DNA of 64,000 nucleotides from Trachythela sp. YZ-2020 (lineage: Eukaryota > Cnidaria > Anthozoa > Malacalcyonacea > Clavulariidae). Of this stretch, positions 56,242 through 64,000 are shown piece after piece. The translations under genes and the position numbers were made by a program. How positions within the stretch are numbered: position 1 is the first letter of the stretch; every line of letters begins with the position of its first letter. The DNA is taken from NCBI GenBank assembly GCA_016169945.1, contig JADLSH010000249.1:620001-684000 (forward strand). The letters are read 5' to 3'. The notes beneath the pieces were generated by a model that was not told the origin of the DNA, searched no databases, and saw nothing but the letters and a program-made list of their open reading frames with translations.

Positions 56242-57369
56242 ATGGCCAACAATAGTACAAATGTCACTATGTATCCAACGTCTACCCTTAATACCCACCC
56301 CAATACCACCACAACAAGTGACAACCACGTTATCCAGTCCATGATTCCAGTCTTCGTATGCATCGCAGTGCTGTCTCTATTCGGTAACTTACTTGTCGTT
56401 TTTCTGTTCATACGGAACAGCGGGTGGCTCAAAAAGGCGCACAGTAATTTAATTCTAGCGCTAGCAATTACGGATATTTTGACGGCAATTTGCATACTAT
56501 GCGTGCCTTTATTTATCCACGAAGGTGATGTTTATGCTGTGCCTGAGAATGGGGTTTTAAGGGAACTTTATTGTCGCGTCGTATGGTCGCATTATTTAGT
56601 GTTTTCGCTCGGAGTGACTTCGGTCTATTTGTGCCTATCCTTAGCTATAGAACGCTGGCTTGCTATCAGGAAACCACACTTCTATAAACAGCATTTGCAC
56701 TCAAAACGTATCATATGTGTGCTGGTTATAATTCCATGGCTAGCTGGATTCGCGTTCGAAAGTTCTGCTATAATACGAACAACCGGTGTGATCTTACGAG
56801 ACGGCACGACTAGTTGCCGATGGAATCCGGACACCTCCGAATGGGGTACTCGTGTCACGATCGCCGTAGTGTCGTTTTGCGGTATGATATTAGTTCCTGG
56901 AGTGTTGGTGGTCCTGGCATATGTACATATTTTGGTCAGCGTTAAAGATACTCTCAAGCGAGACTCTATAAGGCACCGAGACACTCAGAGACGTAGCGAA
57001 AAGTCCGATTTCAAAAGGGTAACCCTTATGGCAGGGTTAGCTTCGGTTGTTTTGCTGATATGTTGGCTACCAGGACAATTTTATTTCATGTTATCTCAAA
57101 TGGGGTACCTCAAAGTTCATGTTACGGCCCACCGGTGGCTAAATGTGCTAGCTTTATCCAGTTCGGCGTGGAATCCCATAATATACTCGTTTTCCAATCC
57201 ACAATACAGAGAAGGGTTTAAAAATGAGTTATCGAGGTTTTTGTGTTTTTGTAAGTTATGGAGAAAAGGGTCATACACTGTGAAACAGCGTTCTGGAAAT
57301 GTTGATGTTGGTGGGGAGTTTGGAAAGGAGGAAGATAATTCGTCTAGACCTGTAGGCACTCTGGTTTAA
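56242..57369 (+). CDS. Class A GPCR, tandem copy 2, intronless
   Basis: 375 aa, same layout and motifs as copy 1: LALAITD, Cys111, ERW, CWLPGQFY, NPIIY. Six residue differences from copy 1: S95G and G102E in the first extracellular loop, R252S in ICL3, and D-G, V-E and G-R changes in the C-terminal 24 residues. About 13 nucleotide differences over 1128 nt by eye. The frame is intact. Two of the six changes lie in ECL1, near the usual ligand side, so altered ligand response is possible (inference). The 5' flank is conserved with copy 1, so expression is probably similar. Confidence 0.93.
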   Translation: MANNSTNVTMYPTSTLNTHPNTTTTSDNHVIQSMIPVFVCIAVLSLFGNLLVVFLFIRNSGWLKKAHSNLILALAITDILTAICILCVPLFIHEGDVYAVPENGVLRELYCRVVWSHYLVFSLGVTSVYLCLSLAIERWLAIRKPHFYKQHLHSKRIICVLVIIPWLAGFAFESSAIIRTTGVILRDGTTSCRWNPDTSEWGTRVTIAVVSFCGMILVPGVLVVLAYVHILVSVKDTLKRDSIRHRDTQRRSEKSDFKRVTLMAGLASVVLLICWLPGQFYFMLSQMGYLKVHVTAHRWLNVLALSSSAWNPIIYSFSNPQYREGFKNELSRFLCFCKLWRKGSYTVKQRSGNVDVGGEFGKEEDNSSRPVGTLV

Positions 57370-57429
57370 AAGGGAATGACATGGAACAGAGGCTGCATGG
57401 CTTTCTGGGGGAGGGGGGTACTCTATGAA

Positions 57430-57567
57430 CGGTGATGTTCACCATCGAAGTATGCTTTGATAAAAGTGTATGAAAATATAAACCTTATTCAAAGACTTAA
57501 GGCTGGTTTACACTATCGAAGTTCTTTGATCAAAGTGTGTGACAATGTAAACCTCTTTCAAAGACTT
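57430..57567 (+). repeat. ~70-nt repeats, unit 2 (two copies)
   Basis: Same repeat as 52015-52222 with one unit fewer. Confidence 0.75.
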
Positions 57568-57783
57568 ACGCCTGTATTCTAAAAGCTCACTCACACTCAC
57601 ACTCAAAGAGTGGAGGTTCAATCTGAGCTTAACTTGAGTGTCAGTGCTGTTTTTGAAAAGTGCCGCTGCACCATACTATGTGACTACTCACCCTCCAGCT
57701 ATTCAAAAATAGCACTGACACTCAAGGGAAGCTTAGATTGAACCTCCACTCTTTGAGTGTGAGTGAGCTTTTAGAATACAGGC
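57568..57783. mobile_element. Foldback MITE, unit-2 copy
   Basis: Left and right arms of about 90 nt are inverted copies (AAAGAGTGGAGGTTCAATCT and its complement). The centre, GTGCCGCTGCACCATAC, is shared with the other copies. The right TTA flank and last bases are lost to a junction with GGCTGGTTTCCC. Confidence 0.85.
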
Positions 57784-58373
57784 TGGTTTCCCTTATCTGT
57801 AGAAAATATATACTGTATAATGTTTTGACATTACTACTCTTTGTTGTCATGCAGTTATCTTGAAATATATTTACTATAAATATCTTAATTTTGTGTAACA
57901 TAATGTAGCAATTATGGCAGTGTTTAGTCGGCTATCAGCTCATATACGACTCGAGTTCCTAGAATATGCAGCTATCAGATTATAATTTCCTCTTAGCCGC
58001 GCGCATGTTGCAAGAATGCTTCCCATGGCGCCCTGATGCTTCCAGTTTGCCTCTTCGTCGTTACACATGTATTACTATAAATAGACTGATATTATAAACT
58101 CTTAGCGACGTTGACATAATGTTGGATTGTTGATCAAATACATTGTTCGTGATTCGAAAACTGTAGATACTACTCTTTGCTTCCCCAAGCATTCTCGTAT
58201 CGTTTTCATTGCCTCAAGAGCAGCAAGAAAGCAAAACACTGTCTGTTTGCATGTCCTTCCTTCAATAAGTGCGGTAATATAGGCTGAATGCATATCTGTT
58301 CTTCCTTCATAGCTCGTTCTTCCCGGGGGTAGTTTAGGCTGCATAAACATACCTCTATACATATATTTATCTC
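57784..58373. other. Unit-2 3' spacer with deletion
   Basis: It corresponds to 52400-53300 but lacks about 52540-52880, joining TGTTTAG directly to TCGGCTATCAGC. A frame at 58102-58362 (-) is not kept in unit 1 and looks like untranslated sequence. Confidence 0.6.
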
Positions 58374-59578
58374 TTAATCATCCGATTCCTCCTCGGCCTC
58401 TTCGAGCCACGCTATAAACCGAGATACCTGAAGAAAATATCAAAACAAAAGAATCACAACCTAATCTCCGTCTATCCAGGCATCTCGGTACGTGGCGGAT
58501 TACATCATGGAGCAATGGAGGTATTGTTGGTGACACAGTGACACGGCCGATAGGTCTCCGGTCAAAATGACCGGTCAGCTTGATTTTAGCTCGGTCAAAA
58601 TCTGTTTTTGACCGGTCACTAATACGCACATACTAACAGTGAAACAAATCAAAAGAATTTGTTCAGAAACGTCGCTTTTATTGTTTCACGGTGACGTTCT
58701 AAACGTTCAAGACGTTAGCAATCCACCCGTGTATTTGGGTGAATGAGCAGCATTATCAGTGTTTGCTATTAGTGCTTTGGAAATCTTTATCGCAAGGATT
58801 TCTAGCGGAAGGCATGAAAATGTGGCCGGTCAAAATGACCGGCGAGGTTTAAAAGTGACCGGTCAACAGGCATTTTTGGTCGGTCATTGACCGTTGACCG
58901 GCCGTTATTTTGAGCCCTGGGTTAGTGTTTCTGCTTTTCACCTCTGTGACCGGGGTTTGATTCCTGCAATATGCACTTGTCTGATTATAATTTGGCATAT
59001 GAGAACAGTGCTTCCAGTTTGACTCTACCAAACACCGCCGGTTTTTTCCCATTTTAAGTTCTCCAGTTTCCCCCGTAGAAACATTGGACCAATTGGACCT
59101 CTAGAGACAACAGGATATATAGTCATAGAGCTATATCCAGTGTAAATAAAGTTAGTTTAGTTTAGGTTTCCATCTGTAGTAACACTGGACCAATAAAAGA
59201 TAACCCTTGCTGGACCTCTAGAGAGAACAGGATAGAGCTAGCCAGTGTAAATAAAGTTAGTACAGTTTAATTAAGGTATATTACGTATATACTTAACCTA
59301 GACTTTTTAACTTCATTGCTATAAGAATCCTTATCCTTCATTTACCCTAATCCACCCTGGATGACAACCTGAGGCAAAATTACAAACAAAAACCACCACA
59401 AATTACACAAACGTACTTGTTCTCGAATTTTTTCCTGGTTTTCATTCCCAAGCGAGTCATCAATAGGAGACTTGAACCAATCCATTATGACAGTTTCATC
59501 AAACACTTCTCGGTCATACATTAAATGTAAGAAATTCTGAAACGCAGGCGAAATTGCTTCGTTTTGAATAAAGAATTC
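58374..59578 (-). pseudogene. EIF2B5: Orphan last two exons of eIF2B epsilon, unit 2
   Basis: Exons 59578-59417 and 58427-58374, with the same splice sites as unit 1. Three of 54 residues differ from unit 1 (M-I, S-T, L-M), from three nucleotide changes, all of them amino-acid changing; this fits loss of constraint. The last exon (WLEEAEEESDD) is unchanged. Upstream exons are absent, as in unit 1. The intron has the same inverted-repeat element and SINE. Confidence 0.75.
58918..59265 (+). repeat. Full tRNA-derived SINE, unit 2
   Basis: Duplicate of the SINE at 53850-54205, with the B box GGTTTGATTCC at about 58955 and two tail units. Confidence 0.85.
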
Positions 59579-61326
59579 CTGCGAAAATATCACAGAAGAA
59601 AACATGTAAGCCCAGGGAGAATTGATAGAACTATCTAGTATAATTCAATTGTGTTTAGTTTAGGTTGCTGCGCATTATGTCCAAGTAAGGTCGCTTCGCC
59701 AGTCTTTACACAGAGTTGACTTCCCCTTCATGGGATGGACCTATAGGAAGAACGATACATTGTTATTGATCATTGAAGGAGAAAATTTTTTCTGTAGACA
59801 AAATATTTTATTCATCAATGATCAAAAACAATGGCACTGTAAGAGCATCGCCGACTGACGCCGATTAATGAAAACCAGGCTTAAAACTGGCAAGAGATTT
59901 CAAATTAGCCTTCGAGCAGGCCGAAGTTAAAGGTATTAAAAAGTTGGAGTCAATTGACCGTTTCAACAAAAATGACGCCATCTTGAACATCAATATACAC
60001 TGAAGGATTATGGGTAATACGATGTTGATTTTCCTTTGTTTTTGGCTCGTGAATTATAATTAATAAGAGTTTGAAATACATTTCTATCATGTTGCATTAT
60101 CAACATTATTCGGATCATCCGATAACAGATCATTTGCGTCACAATTTGTTATATATTTTTGTCATAAAGTATTGATTAAAAGACACATTATATAGGTTCT
60201 TATCAGTAGCATATACATTATTTTTGAAAGAGCATCGAAACCTCAAGTTTTTTTAACAGACAGAATAAAAAATCATTTAGTAAGAACGTTCTAGTAGTTT
60301 CATTCGAACATTTATGATTATAGGGAAGTTAATACGATTATACGTTAATCTCTTCGTTTCAAATTATAAATCTACGCAATATTTGTCTTTCTACTAAAAC
60401 TTAGCCTTAGGCGAAAATTGATGTCGTATTAAAAAAATTATGCAGCCAAAGCTACATAGCCAGTTCAGCTGCTATAACATGAATAAATTATGGTGTATTT
60501 ACAAAATCTATACTCGTTGGGCAAATTTCTGGTAGAAAGTTGTGGCGTTTATTTCATGTTTGGGTATTTCGGTATGATTCTTTTATACAAAAATACTGGA
60601 ACAAAGGAATTTGGTGGAATGAAATGATTAATTTCGTTTGGTTTACACAACAAGGGGAGTTTGTTTGTTCAGTTAAGTCCATGGTGGTCAGTTATTTTTG
60701 GTTGGTAACAATCTTTGGTCTTGCGAAGATACGATAAGCTGTGGACTGTTGCCTCTTGGAAAATATAGAAAAACGTTTGAAGACAAAAGATTATAAGCTG
60801 TGAACAGTAGTAAAATAGAAAGTCAAAGTTTAAACGATTAAAGCTAAAACGGTTATCAGAATTTCACAACAGGTCGATAAAGCAAAGATATAATTAATTA
60901 TTTCAAACGTTTAATTAAAGCGTTCTCAGTTGCTGAAATAATATTACTTGGTGAAATATTAGCTTGAATCGCCTGTACGATATATACAAGGTGTTACAAT
61001 CTACACTAGAAAGCTGTGGTCAAATAGACGGAACAAGGATCGAATTCGACAATTGGTACACGAAGAACAACTAAATATATTGTTTGGTTCTTAGTCCAAG
61101 GCATTTTATTGTTATATTTGGTGAAAATAATTTGTCTCGTATTCACTGATTTTGAGAGTATTTCGTTGAATCACAAAGCATTAAATTAAGCCAGAACTGA
61201 ACAAACAGGATTGGAGTATACTGGCTGAGCGAAAATACTGGTGTATTCGGCAGGAATTGGTAGCTTCGATCAGGTTTTTGTCTACGTATGAATAATTTGA
61301 GATAATTTACCTATACTGTACAGATT

Positions 61327-62453
61327 ATGGCCAACAATAGTACAAATGTCACTATGTATCCAACGTCTACCCTTAATACCCACCCCAATACCACCACAAC
61401 AAGTGAAAACCACGTTATCCAGTCCATGATTCCAGTCTTCGTATGCATCGCAGTGCTGTCTCTATTCGGTAACTTACTGGTCGTTTTTCTGTTCATACGG
61501 AACAGCGGGTGGCTCAAAAAGGCGCACAGTAATTTAATTCTAGCGCTAGCAATTACGGATATTTTGACGGCAATTTGCATACTATGCGTGCCTTTATTTA
61601 TCCACGAAGGTGATGTTTATGCTGTGCCTGAGAATGGGGTTTTAAGGGAACTTTATTGTCGCGTCGTATGGTCGCATTATTTAGTGTTTTCGCTCGGAGT
61701 GACTTCGGTCTATTTGTGCCTATCCTTAGCTATAGAACGCTGGCTTGCTATCAGGAAACCACACTTCTATAAACAGCATTTGCACTCAAAACGTATCATA
61801 TGTGTGCTGGTTATAATTCCATGGCTAGCTGGATTCGCGTTCGAAAGTTCTGCTATAATACGAACAACCGGTGTGATCTTACGAGACGGCACGACTAGTT
61901 GCCGATGGAATCGGACACCTCCGAATGGGGTACTCGTGTCACGATCGCCGTAGTGTCGTTTTGCGGTATGATATTAGTTCCTGGAGTGTTGGTGGTCCTG
62001 GCATATGTACATATTTTGGTCAGCGTTAAAGATACTCTCAAGCGAGACTCTATAAGGCACCGAGACACTCAGAGACGTAGCGAAAAGTCCGATTTCAAAA
62101 GGGTAACCCTTATGGCAGGGTTAGCTTCGGTTGTTTTGCTGATATGTTGGCTACCAGGACAATTTTATTTCATGTTATCTCAAATGGGGTACCTCAAAGT
62201 TCATGTTACGGCCCACCGGTGGCTAAACGTGCTAGCTTTATCCAGTTCGGCGTGGAATCCCATAATATACTCGTTTTCCAATCCACAATACAGAGAAGGG
62301 TTTAAAAATGAGTTATCGAGGTTTTTGTGTTTTTGTAAGTTATGGAGAAAAGGGTCAAACACTGTGAAACAGCGTTCTGGAAATGTTGATGTTGGTGGGG
62401 AGTTTGGAAAGGAGGAAGATAATTCGTCTGGACCTGTAGGCACCCTGGTTTAA
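61327..62453 (+). pseudogene. Class A GPCR, tandem copy 3, frameshifted
   Basis: Same gene as the copies at 50829 and 56242. Near 61911-61913 the sequence reads GGAATCGGACACC where copies 1 and 2 read GGAATCCGGACACC. The single C loss falls right after Cys192-Arg-Trp in ECL2. The normal frame runs to about codon 195 and then ends after 13 foreign residues at 61953; TM5-TM7 continue in another frame to 62453. Residue differences from copy 2 include D27E, Y-N and R-G in the tail. If real, the product has only TM1-4 and cannot signal normally. An assembly or base-calling error at a C pair is possible. Upstream flank and start are intact. Confidence 0.9.
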
Positions 62454-62524
62454 AACGGAATGACATGGAACAGAGACTGCATGGCTTTCTGGGGGAGGGG
62501 GGTACTCTATGAACGGTGATGTTC

Positions 62525-62720
62525 ACCATCGAAGTATGCTTTGATCAAAGTGTATGACAATATAAACCTTATTCAAAGACTTAAGGCTGGTTTACACTAT
62601 CGAAGTTTCTTTGATTAAAGTATGTGACAGTGTAAATCTCTTTCAAAGACTTAAGGCTGGTTAACAAATCGAAGTTCTTTGATCAAAGTATGTGACAGTG
62701 TAAACCTCTTTCAAAGACTT
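62525..62720 (+). repeat. ~70-nt repeats, unit 3 (three copies)
   Basis: Same repeat as in units 1 and 2. Confidence 0.75.
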
Positions 62721-62962
62721 ACGCCTGTATTCTAAAAGCTCACTCACACTCACACTCACACTCACACTCAAAGAGTGGAGGTTCAATCTGAGCTTAACTT
62801 GAGTGTCAGTGCTGTTTTTGAAAAGCTGGAGGGTTAGTGCCGCTGCACCATACTATTTGAGTACTCACCCTCCAGCTATTCAAAAATAGCACTGACACTC
62901 AAGGGAAGCTTAGATTGAACCTCCACTCTTTGAATGTGAGTGAGCTTTTAGAATGCAGGCGT
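62721..62962. mobile_element. Foldback MITE, unit-3 copy (longest)
   Basis: Arms CGCCTGTATTCTAAAAGCTCAC and complement, TTA on both sides, 242 nt. CACTCA repeats are expanded in the left arm. Confidence 0.85.
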
Positions 62963-63836
62963 TAAGGCTGGTTAACAAAATCGAAATTTCTTGGTTTCCC
63001 CTATCTGTAGAAAAAATATACTGTACAATGTTTTGACATTACTACTCTTTGTTGTCATGCAGTTATCTTGAAATATATTTACTATAAATATCTTAATTTT
63101 GTGTAACATAATGCATAGCAATTATGGCAGTGTTTAGTGCATGTTCCTTTCACCTCACTGAGGTTTGATTCCTGCAATATGCAGCTATCTGATTTTATTA
63201 TATACACAAGCTCTGGATATGAGGTATTCTGCAATCTGATTGGTTCTCTACTAGCAGGATATTAGCTCATATCCTGCTAGTAGGGAAAAGTAGAAAAATG
63301 GCTGGCAGATTTGGACAATTAAATGAAGAGGAAATTTAAGTTTTACATGAAAAAAGTACGCCAAAATGTTCTGTTCATATCCAGAGCTTGTGCATATAAT
63401 AAAACAGTTATTCTATACTCACTCTCGTCGTATACGACTGATAGCGGAATACGCCTCGTCGGCTATCAGCTCATATACGACTCGAGTTCGTAGAATAACT
63501 GTTAAATAATTTCCTCTTAGTCGCGCGCATGTTGGAAGAATGTTTCCCTGGGCGCCCTCATGCTTCCAGTTTGCCTCTTCGTCGTTACACGTGTATTACT
63601 ATAAATAGACTGATATTATTGGAAAACTGTAGATACTACTCTTTGCTTCCCCAAGCATTCTCGTATCGTTTTCATTGCCTCAAGAGCAGCACGAAAGCAA
63701 AACACTGTCTTAGTGTTCTTCCTTTAATAAGTGCAGTAATATAGGTTGAATGCATGTCTGTTCTTCCTTCATAGCTTATTCTTCCTGGGGGTTGTTTAGG
63801 CTGCATAAACATACCTCTATACTGATGATTTATCTC
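62963..63836. repeat. Unit-3 spacer with SINE head, hairpins and ZMYM-like start remnant
   Basis: Matches 52377-53300. The MAGRFGQLNEEEI start at 63298 is now followed by a TAA where unit 1 has CAA (GAAATTTAAG against GAAATTCAAG). Confidence 0.7.
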
Positions 63837-63890
63837 TTAATCATCCGATTCCTCCTCGGCCTCTTCGAGCCACGCTATAAACCGAGATAC
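63837..63890 (-). CDS. EIF2B5: Last exon of eIF2B epsilon-like gene (partial, unit 3)
   Basis: 17 codons ending WLEEAEEESDD then TAA, acceptor CTTCAG at 63896-63891. The upstream exons lie beyond the window. It could be the 3' end of the intact, original gene or another orphan copy. Confidence 0.65.
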   Translation of the reverse strand, partial: VSRFIAWLEEAEEESDD

Positions 63891-64000
63891 CTGAAGAAAA
63901 TATCAAAACAAAAGAATCACAACCTAATCTCCGTCTATCCAGGCATCTCGGTACGTGGCGGATTACATCATGGAGCAATGGAGGTGTTGTTGGTGACACA

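Larger units (their letters stand above)
54682..59752. repeat. Tandem segmental duplication, unit 2
   Basis: 5,071 nt from CGATACATTGTT to the same sequence at 59753. Compared with unit 1 it lacks about 4.2 kb (45538-49727) and about 0.35 kb of the 3' repeat zone. It is nearly identical elsewhere. Confidence 0.92.
59753..64000. repeat. Tandem segmental duplication, unit 3 (cut by window end)
   Basis: It begins at CGATACATTGTT and follows unit 2 through the GPCR, foldback, hairpins and last eIF2B5-like exon. The window ends inside the intron, so it is not visible whether the intact gene or another unit follows. Confidence 0.9.

Noticed and set aside
58102..58362. 86-codon minus-strand frame in unit 2 as a gene
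   Set aside because: The frame is not preserved in the homologous region of unit 1 and it lies just downstream of the eIF2B5-like stop, so it is probably 3' UTR.

Overview
This is eukaryotic, animal-type DNA: A+T-rich, with intron-split genes carrying GT/AG junctions, tRNA-derived SINEs, non-LTR retrotransposons and many cut-and-paste transposon remnants. The host genes recognised are cyclin C, rhodopsin-class (class A) GPCRs and the 3' end of the eIF2B epsilon gene. The receptors carry DRW or ERW in place of the usual DRY, and the repeats are rich in foldback, hAT, piggyBac and MULE-type elements. A cnidarian (perhaps anthozoan) or another early-branching animal fits best; that assignment is inference.

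Layout. 0-16.5 kb is a transposon graveyard: a hAT-like pseudogene (0.2-1.9 kb), a Mutator-like transposase pseudogene (4.0-5.6 kb), two copies of an uncharacterised transposon (6.1-7.0 and 13.8-15.7 kb), a piggyBac copy next to or split by a CR1/Jockey-like reverse transcriptase (10.2-13.7 kb), and a second RT fragment (15.8-16.5 kb). 17.8-19.5 kb (minus strand) holds a complete two-exon cyclin C gene whose intron carries two inverted-repeat MITEs. 20.6-21.9 kb is a pogo-like element with TA target duplications. 21.9-29.4 kb (minus) holds two related class A GPCRs, one with two exons and one intronless. 31.4-39.8 kb is repeat-dense: hAT and Tc1-like MITEs, and arrays of a ~115-bp SINE tail interrupted by two TIR elements of one family. 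40.6-44.5 kb (plus) is a two-exon GPCR.

From 45.08 kb to the window end lies a tandem segmental array. Unit 1 spans 45084-54681, unit 2 54682-59752, and unit 3 starts at 59753 and is cut by the window edge. Each unit carries one intronless GPCR (plus strand) and, facing it on the minus strand, the last exons of an eIF2B-epsilon-like gene. The three GPCR copies are about 98-99% identical; the third has a one-base deletion that breaks the frame. The right breakpoint of the unit lies inside an eIF2B epsilon intron, so units 1 and 2 carry orphan 3' exons of that gene.

No operon-like organisation is expected or seen. The functional content is cyclin C (Mediator CDK8 module) plus a local, expanding family of orphan peptide/amine-type receptors. 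Exon joins, motifs, inverted repeats and target duplications were read directly from the sequence; family names rest on recognised motifs, not on searches.
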